The notes under the pieces were generated by a model. The model was not told the origin of the DNA and did not search any database. It worked only from the letters and a program-made list of their open reading frames with translations. Both the position numbers and the translations under genes were made by a program. DNA of 64,000 bases from JBBDMU01 sp040905685 (lineage in GTDB: Bacteria > Bacteroidota > Rhodothermia > Balneolales > Natronogracilivirgulaceae): assembly GCA_040905685.1 (NCBI GenBank), contig JBBDRB010000105.1, forward strand, positions 124,001-188,000, written 5' to 3'. This document shows positions 7,205 to 15,320 of the stretch, piece after piece. How positions within the stretch are numbered: the stretch's first letter is position 1; every line of letters begins with the position of its first letter.

Positions 7205-9145
7205 TCAGGCCGGATTAATTTTTTGCTCTATTTCATATTTAATATTCGTAATAAATTCGGTAAATGGAACACTTCCCTGATCTCCTTTTTTATGCCGTCG
7301 TACCGATACCGATTTTTCCTTCATTTCACGTTCTCCTACAACAAGCATATAAGGTAGTTTACGATTTTCAGCGTCTCTTATTTTGGAGCCAATTTGTTCA
7401 CTTCGTTTATCAATTTCAACCCGTATTCCCAGTTTCTTTAATTCGGAAACATACGATTCCGAAAACTGGTTGTATTGATCGGAAATGGGAATGACCATGA
7501 CCTGAACGGGCGATAACCAAACCGGAAAATCACCGGCAAAATGTTCAATCAATATACTTATAAAACGTTCCATAGAACCAAACGGAGCCCTGTGGATGAT
7601 AACCGGACGATGTTTTTTATTATCAGCCCCTATGTAGGTCAGGTCAAACCGTTCAGGCATTACATAATCTACCTGCACGGTGCCCAACTGCCATTTGCGG
7701 CCCAAAGCATCGCGTATGATAAAATCGATCTTGGGTCCGTAAAAACTGGCCTCTCCGGTATCAATACCGTAATCAAGCTCCATTTCATCGGCTACTTCCC
7801 GGATCTCGCGCTGGGCCCGGTCCCAGTATTCGGCTTTTCCGCCGTACTTCTCATCGTTTTCATCCCGAAAGGAAAGGCGGATATCCACCGGCATGCCGAA
7901 CGTGGAGAACACCGATTCGGTGAGGTCTATGCAATGTTTGATCTCCTGCTTTAACTGATCCTGGGTGCAATAGATATGGGCGTCATCCTGGGTGAAGCCG
8001 CGCACGCGTGACAATCCGTTCAGTTCACCCGATTGTTCATAACGGTAAACGGTGCCGAATTCGGCAAGCCGGACGGGAAGGTCCCGGTAGCTTTTCATAT
8101 CGTGGTCGTAAATCCTGTGGTGATGCGGACAGTTCATTGGCTTGAGCAGATACTGCTCGTCATCAAGGTCGATCGGGTTGTATTGGGAGTCTTTGTAATA
8201 GGGGTAATGGCCAGAGGTCTTGTACAGCTCCAGGTTTCCGATATGGGGAGTGATCACTTCCTGATAACCGCGCAGGACCTGCTGGTCACGCAGAAAGTTC
8301 TCCAGGGTCCGGCGCAGGGCAGCCCCGTTTGGCAGCCACATAGGCAGTCCGCTGCCGACCATGCTGTCGATCATATAAATGCCGAGTTCCCTGCCCAGTT
8401 TTTTATGATCCCTTTTCCTGGCCTCTTCCAGATGATCAAGGTATTCATCCAGCATTGATTTTTTTGGAAAACTGATTCCATATATCCTGGTTAGCTGCTT
8501 ATTCTTCTCATCACCCCGCCAGTAGGATCCTGCAAGGTTCAACAGCTTGACCGCTTTTATGAATCCGGTCGAGGGGATATGAGGGCCACGGCACAGATCG
8601 GTAAAATTCCCCTGATTGTAAAATGTGATGGTACCGTCTTCCAGATCTTCAAGAAGATCCAGTTTATAGGGATCATCTTTTTTCCTGTAATACCTGACGG
8701 CTTCCTTTTTTGATATCGCGGTCCTTACATAGGGTGACTTTGTGCGGGCCAGCTCGATCATCTTCTGTTCAATTTTCTCCAGATCCCCGGGATGGATCAC
8801 CCTCCCTCCAAAATCGATATCATAATAAAACCCGTTTTCTATGGCCGGGCCGATCCCGAATTTAACCCCCGGATACAGGGCTTCCACGGCTTCGGCCAGT
8901 ATATGTGCAGAAGAATGCCAAAAGGTTTTTTTTCCGGCTTCCTGTTCCCAGGTATTGATTTGGATGTTCCCGCTTTGATGCAGTGGCCGGTCAAGGTCAA
9001 GAACCTCGTCATTCAGCGTTACACTTAAGGCGTTCCGTGCAAGTCCGGCCGATATGGATTCGGCAACTTCCCGTCCGGTAACTTCCTGATTGAATAATTT
9101 CTGGCTGCCGTCCGGCAGTGTAAGGGTAATATCGTCAGAGCTCAT
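7205..9145 (-). CDS. thrS: threonine-tRNA ligase
   Basis: A 646-residue class II synthetase of normal length. In order it has a TGS domain (residues 1-65), the editing domain with HSSAHILAEAV near 77, the catalytic core with MNCPHHH (zinc ligand Cys and His) near 338 and RYEQSGELNGLSRVRGFTQDDAH near 367, and a C-terminal anticodon-binding domain (about 540-640, with PVQVMVIPISDQY and LPYMLVVGEREM). It is the first gene of the thrS-infC-rpmI-rplT-pheST-zapA group; a 99-base gap separates it from the DUF72 gene upstream. Confidence 0.97.
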   Translation of the reverse strand: MSSDDITLTLPDGSQKLFNQEVTGREVAESISAGLARNALSVTLNDEVLDLDRPLHQSGNIQINTWEQEAGKKTFWHSSAHILAEAVEALYPGVKFGIGPAIENGFYYDIDFGGRVIHPGDLEKIEQKMIELARTKSPYVRTAISKKEAVRYYRKKDDPYKLDLLEDLEDGTITFYNQGNFTDLCRGPHIPSTGFIKAVKLLNLAGSYWRGDEKNKQLTRIYGISFPKKSMLDEYLDHLEEARKRDHKKLGRELGIYMIDSMVGSGLPMWLPNGAALRRTLENFLRDQQVLRGYQEVITPHIGNLELYKTSGHYPYYKDSQYNPIDLDDEQYLLKPMNCPHHHRIYDHDMKSYRDLPVRLAEFGTVYRYEQSGELNGLSRVRGFTQDDAHIYCTQDQLKQEIKHCIDLTESVFSTFGMPVDIRLSFRDENDEKYGGKAEYWDRAQREIREVADEMELDYGIDTGEASFYGPKIDFIIRDALGRKWQLGTVQVDYVMPERFDLTYIGADNKKHRPVIIHRAPFGSMERFISILIEHFAGDFPVWLSPVQVMVIPISDQYNQFSESYVSELKKLGIRVEIDKRSEQIGSKIRDAENRKLPYMLVVGEREMKEKSVSVRRHKKGDQGSVPFTEFITNIKYEIEQKINPA

Positions 9146-9244
9146 TAATAGTATTAAAATTCAATCCATCCAAATTACGTGGATTTTAACCTGAACATGG
9201 TAACGGCATTTGCCGGTTTTTGTTTTAATATATGGATTATCGGG

Positions 9245-9994
9245 TTAGTTGGTAACCATTTCTTTAAGCCTCAGAGCATCTTTAGGAGCATACCCGTTCT
9301 GATCGTTGTCAAAATAACAATATACCACTTTACCGTTACCGCTCCATTCCTTTATGTATTGCGCCCATTCGTATAACCCTTTTTCCTGGTATTCACCCTC
9401 ATAGGCATTTTTCCCGGGGCCGTGCAGCCTGATATAGACGAAATCAGCGGTAGTCTTCTTAGGCGAGGTTCTCTGCTTCAGGTCGTATATGCAAAATGCA
9501 GCAGGGTGATTTTCGAGGGTTTTATAGGTTTTTTCATCAAACCAGGTTTCATCGCGAAACTCGAAGGTATGACGGTAGTCCCTGCTGAGCTGATCCAGGA
9601 ACCCATTCAGCCGTTCCGGGTTAATCTTCCAGCGCGGCGGAAGCTGAAACAGCACCGCACCGGTTTTTTCCTTCAGGGGTTCTATGCCTTTATAAAAATT
9701 TTTCAGGGGATCTTTGGGATCTTTGAGCTTTTTCATGTGGGTGATATAGCGGCTGGCTTTTATCGAAAATATAAAATCGTCGGGCGTGATGTCTTTCCAT
9801 TGCTCCAGCGTCTTCCTCTCAGGGAGGTTATAAAACGTATTGTTGATCTCAACCGTTGAAAATTTTTGGCAGTAGACCTTCAGGAAGTTTCCGATATTTT
9901 CATCTTCACGGTAAAATGGTCCCTTCCAGTGTTTGTAATGCCAGCCGGAGGTCCCGATATGGATGTTTTTTTGTTTTGCCATAGGGGTAATCAT
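9245..9994 (-). CDS. DUF72 (YecE-like) domain protein
   Basis: A 249-residue DUF72 protein with a TIM-barrel-like fold. Typical segments are HIGTSGWHYKHWKGPFY near the N-terminus, FSTVEINNTFYNLP, FSIKASRYITH, LFQLPPRW, FEFRDETWF and VYCYFDNDQNGYAPKDALRL at the C-terminus. The family is widespread but has no established biochemical role. It is divergent from the GntP permease gene, with two palindromes in the 111-base gap between them. The start is ATG at 9994; a second Met four codons on is an alternative. Confidence 0.85.
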   Translation of the reverse strand: MITPMAKQKNIHIGTSGWHYKHWKGPFYREDENIGNFLKVYCQKFSTVEINNTFYNLPERKTLEQWKDITPDDFIFSIKASRYITHMKKLKDPKDPLKNFYKGIEPLKEKTGAVLFQLPPRWKINPERLNGFLDQLSRDYRHTFEFRDETWFDEKTYKTLENHPAAFCIYDLKQRTSPKKTTADFVYIRLHGPGKNAYEGEYQEKGLYEWAQYIKEWSGNGKVVYCYFDNDQNGYAPKDALRLKEMVTN

Positions 9995-10031
9995 TAACGC
10001 GGCTGCCCGGTATTTTGTTCCTGAAGGGAAC

Positions 10032-10049
10032 TTGTCAATGGGTTGACAA
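10032..10049. promoter_or_regulatory. inverted repeat, candidate operator upstream of gntP
   Basis: TTGTCAA, a four-base spacer TGGG, then TTGACAA form perfect seven-base arms in the intergenic region between DUF72 and the GntP permease. The size fits a dimeric repressor site. No cognate regulator gene is adjacent. Confidence 0.45.
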
Positions 10050-10060
10050 TAAACTACTTT

Positions 10061-10080
10061 AGTCCAGCTGCAATTGGACT
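10061..10080. promoter_or_regulatory. second inverted repeat upstream of gntP
   Basis: AGTCCA and TGGACT are separated by eight bases, 26 bases before the permease start. It could be a second operator or an mRNA hairpin near the ribosome binding site. Confidence 0.35.
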
Positions 10081-10105
10081 TAATTAATTACCCCAATACA
10101 AACCT

Positions 10106-11458
10106 ATGTCTGCCACTTTTCTGATCCTGCTCACTGTCGCCAGTATTGCCGTGCTGCTTTTTTTGATTATGGTCGTCCGCCTGCAGGCCTTCATCGCATT
10201 GCTGGTGGTAAGCATGCTGGTAGCCATATTCGGCGGCATTCCTATAGGGGAGGTTATTGATTCCATACGAGACGGCATGGGAGGGACCCTGGGATATATA
10301 GCCGTGGTGATCGGTGTCGGAACGATGCTGGGTGAGATCATCCAGATTTCAGGTGGCGCCAGCCAGATAGCCAATACGATAATCAAAACATTTGGCGAAA
10401 ACCGGTCCCAGTCGGCGCTGGCCCTGATCGGGTTGATCGTAGCCATCCCTGTATTTTTTGAAGTGGCCCTGATTTTGTTCATACCCCTGGTATACGATTT
10501 CACCCGCCGCTCGGGCAAGTCAATCCTGTATTACGGAATCCCCCTTGTTTCAGGCATAGCCGTAGCCCATACTTTTATTCCGCCTACCCCGGGCCCGGTT
10601 GCCGTGGCTTCATTGCTGGGGGCGGACCTGGGATGGGTAATATTCTTCGGATTCATTGCCGGGGTACCATCGGTTGCCGTGGGGGGATTATTTTTCGGCA
10701 ACTACATCGCCAAAAAGATCCATCAGGGGGTGCCCGAGTATATGATTTCCGAGGTCCCCGAAAGCAAAGCCGGGCTCAACAGAAAGCAGCCGTCATTTAT
10801 GATGGTCATTGCCATTTTAATGCTTCCATTGCTATTGATCCTGCTCAATACAGCAACGGATGTTACGATGCCGGAAGAAAGTGCCTTTCGGGAGTGGATG
10901 TCCTTCATAGGACACCCGTTTACAGCGCTGACCCTGGCCGTTCTGCTGGCCTTTTATTTCCTGGGTACCCGTCTTGGCTTCACCGCCGATGAAGTACAGC
11001 GGGTGGCGACCAAATCCATGGAACCGGTGGGCATTATCATTCTGGTCACCGGGGCCGGCGGTGTTTTCGGTCAGGTCCTTATCGCTACGGGGGTAGGCAA
11101 TGCGCTTGTGGAGCTGCTGGAGGTTACCAATCTGCCGGTCATCCTGTTCGCTTTTCTGATCGCCACGGTTGTCCGCGTGTCTCAGGGTTCGGCTACCGTC
11201 GCCATGGTTACCTCTGCCGGACTTATAGCTCCGATTGTTGCGGCGGGGGCCTATAGTGCTCCCCTTTTGGGCTGCATAACCATTGCCATTGCCTGCGGGG
11301 CGACCGTTCTGTCACATGTGAACGATTCGGGGTTCTGGCTGGTCAGCCAGTTCATGGGGTTGTCGGAAAAAGACACCCTTCTGTCATGGACCATCATGGA
11401 GACGCTCATTGGAATAACCGGCCTGCTGGTGGTTCTGGTGATCGGATATTTTCTTTAG
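10106..11458 (+). CDS. GntP-family gluconate/organic acid permease
   Basis: A 450-residue integral membrane protein of the GntP family, proton symporters for gluconate and related acids. It is hydrophobic throughout with about 12 membrane segments. Family segments include LQAFIALLVVSMLVAIFGGIP, GTMLGEIIQISGGA, AIPVFFEVALILFIPL, HTFIPPTPGPVAVA, RVSQGSATVAMVTSAGLIAP and the C-terminal HVNDSGFWLVSQFMGLS. No gluconate kinase or other sugar acid gene is adjacent, so the substrate is open. Two palindromes upstream suggest repression by an unlinked regulator. Confidence 0.88.
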   Translation: MSATFLILLTVASIAVLLFLIMVVRLQAFIALLVVSMLVAIFGGIPIGEVIDSIRDGMGGTLGYIAVVIGVGTMLGEIIQISGGASQIANTIIKTFGENRSQSALALIGLIVAIPVFFEVALILFIPLVYDFTRRSGKSILYYGIPLVSGIAVAHTFIPPTPGPVAVASLLGADLGWVIFFGFIAGVPSVAVGGLFFGNYIAKKIHQGVPEYMISEVPESKAGLNRKQPSFMMVIAILMLPLLLILLNTATDVTMPEESAFREWMSFIGHPFTALTLAVLLAFYFLGTRLGFTADEVQRVATKSMEPVGIIILVTGAGGVFGQVLIATGVGNALVELLEVTNLPVILFAFLIATVVRVSQGSATVAMVTSAGLIAPIVAAGAYSAPLLGCITIAIACGATVLSHVNDSGFWLVSQFMGLSEKDTLLSWTIMETLIGITGLLVVLVIGYFL

Positions 11459-11459
11459 T

Positions 11460-11483
11460 CTTCCTGTCAGGCCTGACAGGAAG
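11460..11483. terminator. 24-base perfect palindrome between convergent genes
   Basis: Twelve-base arms 11460-11471 (CTTCCTGTCAGG) and 11472-11483 (CCTGACAGGAAG) meet without spacer, at the end of gntP and inside the last codons of the DNA glycosylase gene. A hairpin could form in both transcripts and act as a bidirectional stop, though no T-run follows on either strand. Confidence 0.45.
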
Positions 11484-12249
11484 GGCAGTAGTAGGCTGTT
11501 CTACCCGATACCTTCATGGTCTCGATCTTTCCCTTGCCCTTCGGGCAGGGAGCCCCTTTTTTGCGATGGGCAAGCAGAAATTCATCCGGTATATTTTTTC
11601 CGTCCGTTTGATAGTTTACCGCCCGGGTCAGCACCTCGCGTGTCACCCTGTAGAGTTCATCCAGGCCGGGATCATCCAGATCACCGGCATTGCTTTTCGG
11701 GTTGAGCCCCATCTGGTAGAGAATTTCATCCGAATAAACATTGCCGATTCCTGAAATGGTTTTTTGGTTCATCAAGGCTGATTTCAGCTTCCCGCGTTTC
11801 CCTTTCAGGGTTTGGACGAACGTATCGCGATCCACTTCCAGGGCATCGGGTCCCAGGTCGGCAGCCCGGGCATATTCTTCAGGATCCGGGGTCAGGCTGA
11901 CCCTGCCCAGCATGCGCTGGCAATCGAAGGCCAGGTTATAATCGTTATCGAAGTGTAAAACCACCCGCTCATGCGGAGGGCTTTCATCCGGATTTTTATA
12001 ATATTTTAAAAATCCGGTCATGCCGAAATGCATGACAATCCACGGCCCACCCCCGAGCTCCAGAAAAAGGTTTTTTCCATGTCGGTTACAGGAAACCAAC
12101 GCCTTGCCGGTGAGCGCTCTTTCGAGGTCATGACCGGAGAGGTCCTTCAGGACCCTGCTGTTGTTCACCGTTACGGAGTCAATGGGCTGATGCAGGGATG
12201 TCGAGCCGGCATAGGACTTGAAGCTTTCAACATCAGGCAGTTCAGGCAT
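11467..12249 (-). CDS. mutM: Fpg/Nei-family DNA glycosylase (MutM-like)
   Basis: A 260-residue base-excision glycosylase/AP lyase removing oxidised purines. The mature N-terminus PELPDVE carries the catalytic Pro and Glu; HFGMTGFL, LGPDAL, and LMNQKTISGIGNVYSDEILY (helix-two-turn-helix) follow. The C-terminal zinc finger is unusual: the normal first CxxC pair reads CPKG, so only three of four cysteines remain (second pair CPSC). The final codons overlap a perfect 24-base palindrome. Substrate preference between Fpg and Nei types cannot be decided from the sequence alone. Confidence 0.87.
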   Translation of the reverse strand: MPELPDVESFKSYAGSTSLHQPIDSVTVNNSRVLKDLSGHDLERALTGKALVSCNRHGKNLFLELGGGPWIVMHFGMTGFLKYYKNPDESPPHERVVLHFDNDYNLAFDCQRMLGRVSLTPDPEEYARAADLGPDALEVDRDTFVQTLKGKRGKLKSALMNQKTISGIGNVYSDEILYQMGLNPKSNAGDLDDPGLDELYRVTREVLTRAVNYQTDGKNIPDEFLLAHRKKGAPCPKGKGKIETMKVSGRTAYYCPSCQA

Positions 12250-12303
12250 ACGAAAAAAGTTATATTTTCCGGGTTGCTTTCAGGATACAACGCCTGTACC
12301 CGG

Positions 12304-13785
12304 TTAAAATGATGACGAATTTTTTATGAGTTGAATCTGGAACAGGATCATTTCCCTGTAGTTATCAGCGCTAATCCTTTCGTTGGTGCCGTGGACCCGG
12401 CTCCGGTCTTCGGGTTTGGCCCGTATAGGGCGGAAACGGTAAATATTGCGGGTTATGTCATGGAAATGACGGGAGTCTGATGCGGCAATGAACATGGAGG
12501 GGGCCACGGGCACTCCCGGGAAAACGTCATGTATGGTTTTCTTAACCGTCAGGTAGGGCTTATTGTTGGTTTCGGATATAAACGAAGGGTTGCGAGCGCC
12601 CTCAATTTCCTTAACTACTATTTCGCTGTTATTTATCGTCTTATAAACATGTTCTTTCACGCTTATGACATTGTCGGCCGGATGAATACGAAAGTTGACT
12701 ATGGCTTCGGCATGGGTGGGCAGCACATTTTCTTTTATACCGGACTGAAAAAAGGTAGGGGCGGCCGTTGTTCTCAGCGCGGCGTTGGTATGGGGGATGT
12801 CGCTTAACCTGCTTTCCACGAGTCCGCGGAACAGCCACAGGTTTGCCAGGGCCATGCGATAGGTAAACGGCAATTCTGGTGAAACAGGAATAAAACTTTC
12901 CTGGATCAATCCGGAGAACCGCCCAGGCATGGGATTGTCATTCAGATCATTTATCGCCCTGCTCATGATCCCGATGACCGTTTCCCGGGGAGGCATGGAG
13001 GAGTGGCCGCCCTCCTGGGTGAGGGAAAGCTCCAGGCTGACATAGCCTTTTTCCGCTACCCCGATCATGGCCAGGGGAGATGTAATGCCGCTGAAGATCT
13101 TTTCGGCAACCGGCAAACCCTCATCGATCAGAAAATGCAGGGTTATGCCACGGGTATACAGGGAATCGGCCATTACCCGGGCCCCGCCACGGCCGCCGAT
13201 CTCCTCGTCGTGGTTCAGGCCGATCAGTATGGTCCGTTCCGGCCGGTAACCGCTCTCCAGAAGATACTCAGCAGCTTCCAGATTGGACAGGATGCCGCTT
13301 TTATCATCGATGGCCCCTTTCCCCCAGATATACCCATCGGCTAATTCACCCGAAAAGGGTTCATATTGCCAGTTATCAAGGGTGTGGTCATCAACAGGAA
13401 CCACATCGTAGTGACCGATCATCATAACGGGATCAAGGTTGGGGCTGCTGCCCTGCCAGGTATACAGCAGACTGTAATCGCCGAAACGTTCCTGCTCCAG
13501 GTGTTCGTGGACAAGGGGAAATTCCCGTTCAATAAATGAAATAAAATCCCTGAACACACGATAATCTATGGAATCATGATCCTGATAGGAAACGGTAGGG
13601 AATTGGATGGCTCTCGACAAACGGGCAATGGCCTGATTATGATCGATATCATCGAGAATAACATCCTCATGATAGGGAGGCACGTTGGTTATGCTCACCG
13701 TACGATATATCAAAACTGTCGCCAGAAGGACTATTGCAGTAACCGGGACAGCAAGAAAGATCAGCACTTTTCTCTTCGGGTGCAT
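12304..13785 (-). CDS. M20-family metallopeptidase, PM20D1-like
   Basis: A 493-residue M20 family zinc hydrolase with an N-terminal membrane anchor or signal segment (residues 5-30, LIFLAVPVTAIVLLATVLIY). Metal and catalytic motifs are GHYDVVPVDD near 123, GKGAIDDKSGI near 155, NHDEEIGGRGG near 190 and SDSRHF near the C-terminus. The architecture, with a long insertion containing the dimerisation domain (GGHSSMPPRET), matches carboxypeptidase S/PM20D1-like enzymes that cut or condense N-acyl amino acids. It appears single, with its own upstream region near the tRNA-Val gene. Confidence 0.88.
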   Translation of the reverse strand: MHPKRKVLIFLAVPVTAIVLLATVLIYRTVSITNVPPYHEDVILDDIDHNQAIARLSRAIQFPTVSYQDHDSIDYRVFRDFISFIEREFPLVHEHLEQERFGDYSLLYTWQGSSPNLDPVMMIGHYDVVPVDDHTLDNWQYEPFSGELADGYIWGKGAIDDKSGILSNLEAAEYLLESGYRPERTILIGLNHDEEIGGRGGARVMADSLYTRGITLHFLIDEGLPVAEKIFSGITSPLAMIGVAEKGYVSLELSLTQEGGHSSMPPRETVIGIMSRAINDLNDNPMPGRFSGLIQESFIPVSPELPFTYRMALANLWLFRGLVESRLSDIPHTNAALRTTAAPTFFQSGIKENVLPTHAEAIVNFRIHPADNVISVKEHVYKTINNSEIVVKEIEGARNPSFISETNNKPYLTVKKTIHDVFPGVPVAPSMFIAASDSRHFHDITRNIYRFRPIRAKPEDRSRVHGTNERISADNYREMILFQIQLIKNSSSF

Positions 13786-13835
13786 GTTTAGGATTGGGTA
13801 AGGGGGTAAGAATTGAAAAGAAACTGAATATTTAC

Positions 13836-13868
13836 TTTGCGTTCCATAAGGATGATGGCGTATCTTTA
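13836..13868 (+). promoter_or_regulatory. probable Bacteroidota-type promoter of tRNA-Val
   Basis: TTTG (13836-13839), 21 bases, then TATCTTTA (13861-13868) is close to the Bacteroidota consensus TTTG-spacer-TAnnTTTG. Transcription would start a few bases before the tRNA. Confidence 0.5.
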
Positions 13869-13879
13869 ATTCTTCATCG

Positions 13880-13953
13880 GGGTCGTTAGCTCAGTTGGTT
13901 AGAGCGCTACGTTGACATCGTAGAGGTCGGCGGTTCGAATCCGCCACGACCCA
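13880..13953 (+). tRNA. tRNA-Val (GAC)
   Basis: A complete cloverleaf of 74 bases. Acceptor GGGTCGT pairs with ACGACCC, the anticodon stem CTACG/CGTAG holds loop TTGACAT (anticodon GAC), and the T arm GGCGG-TTCGAAT-CCGCC is perfect. CCA is not encoded. Confidence 0.97.
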
Positions 13954-14138
13954 CATTTCTCTTAACTCATTGCTTGTCAATTTATTATATATATAACAGA
14001 CTTTTCAGAAGATTAAAACAGTCAACGTATACTATTATACCTTTTTTCTCTGTTATCAAAAAATATACCGGGTAAATTCATATCGTTTTCAGCCCATCTT
14101 TCGTATCTTCCGATTATCAAATACAAAAATGGAGCTTC
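13954..14138. other. AT-rich intergenic region before nusB
   Basis: About 185 bases without a gene. It contains an inverted repeat ATAACAGA (13993-14000) and TCTGTTAT (14049-14056) and presumably the nusB promoter. No riboswitch or RNA family was recognised. Confidence 0.5.
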
Positions 14139-14615
14139 ATGAAAAACCGTAGAGGGATACGCGAGACGACCCTGCAGGCATTATATGCACATCAGGCAGG
14201 CAATGAAGACCGGGAACATGTCATTGCCTCCGTCATTAAACCAAAGGTGGAAGACGACAAAGAAGGATTACGGTTTGCCGAGCGGCTTTTTCTGAAGACT
14301 CTGCAGACGGCTGAAATTGCCGATAATGAAATTGAAAAGCACATTGAGAACTGGGAAATCAACCGGCTTGCCGTCATTGACCGGCTGGTGCTTCGAATGG
14401 CAATCTGCGAGTTCATACATTTTGACGACATACCGCCAAAGGTAACCATAAACGAAGCCATAGAAATTGCAAAAAAGTTTTCTACCGCCAAATCAGGCCG
14501 TTTTGTCAATGGTATTCTGGATGCGGTACTGGAATCATTTTCGGACGAAAACAGGATGACAAAATCAGGCCGGGGCCTGGTGAACCAATCACCTGATAAT
14601 CAAAAGTCCCGGTAA
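14139..14615 (+). CDS. nusB: transcription antitermination factor NusB
   Basis: A 158-residue all-helical NusB, which with NusE binds boxA RNA in rRNA transcripts. Family segments are RRGIRETTLQALYAHQ at the N-terminus, ENWEINRLAVIDRLVLRMAICEF and VTINEAIEIAKKFSTAKSGRFVNGILDAVLE. Residues after about 135 form a polar tail. A ribosome binding site GGAG lies just upstream of the ATG. A PPP-type phosphatase gene follows after two bases. Confidence 0.95.
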   Translation: MKNRRGIRETTLQALYAHQAGNEDREHVIASVIKPKVEDDKEGLRFAERLFLKTLQTAEIADNEIEKHIENWEINRLAVIDRLVLRMAICEFIHFDDIPPKVTINEAIEIAKKFSTAKSGRFVNGILDAVLESFSDENRMTKSGRGLVNQSPDNQKSR

Positions 14616-14617
14616 TA

Positions 14618-15283
14618 TTGCCTGAGCGAAGTTATATAGCCATTGGAGATATTCATGGGTGCCTCAGGTCGGTACAGGCGCTGATAAAAAAACTTACCGC
14701 AAGGGACGACCGGACCTTGATCTTCATCGGCGATTATATAGACCGTGGTCCGTCATCCCGGCAGGTTGTGGATTATTTGCTGGCCCTTCAGGAACACACC
14801 CCGTGCATATTCATCAGAGGGAATCACGAACAGATGTTGCTGGATGCCTGTGAGACCAATGAAACGGCTCTTTGGTTATATAACGGCGGTGATACCACCT
14901 TACGATCCTATAAGAGCCTGGCCGGCATAGAAAATGAACATCTTGATTTTTACCGGAATACCCGGCTCTTTTATGATACACAAGATTATTTATTCGTGCA
15001 TGCAGGGCTCAAACCCAGAAGGACCATCCGCGAGTGCATTGAAAAAGATGAATTCAAGCAAGATTTTTTGTGGGAAAGATCCCATCTGGAAACAAATCGG
15101 AATAAATGGGAGAAAACGGTTGTTTTCGGCCATACGCCTGTACCTGAGCCCGTCGTTGGCCGGAACATGATCGGCATAGATACCGGCTGCGTTTATGCCC
15201 GGAGATCCGGTATGGGGAAACTGACAGCCGTACTCTTACCCGAGCAGGAATTTATTTATCAGCAATGTTTGGATGAAGTCTGA
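14618..15283 (+). CDS. PPP-type serine/threonine phosphatase-like metallophosphoesterase
   Basis: A 221-residue calcineurin-like phosphoesterase with all PPP motifs: GDIHGCLRSV near residue 8, GDYIDRGPSSRQV near 38, FIRGNHEQML near 65, FVHAGL near 127 and FGHTPVP near 169. Such enzymes in bacteria act on phosphoproteins or dinucleotides (ApaH-like). The start is TTG at 14618, two bases after the nusB stop, so translation is probably coupled. The length of about 220 residues fits bacterial PrpA/PrpB-like phosphatases rather than ApaH, which is longer. Confidence 0.85.
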   Translation: MPERSYIAIGDIHGCLRSVQALIKKLTARDDRTLIFIGDYIDRGPSSRQVVDYLLALQEHTPCIFIRGNHEQMLLDACETNETALWLYNGGDTTLRSYKSLAGIENEHLDFYRNTRLFYDTQDYLFVHAGLKPRRTIRECIEKDEFKQDFLWERSHLETNRNKWEKTVVFGHTPVPEPVVGRNMIGIDTGCVYARRSGMGKLTAVLLPEQEFIYQQCLDEV

Positions 15284-15320
15284 ACATGAACCATCAAAAA
15301 CAATTAATAATTAAAACCCC

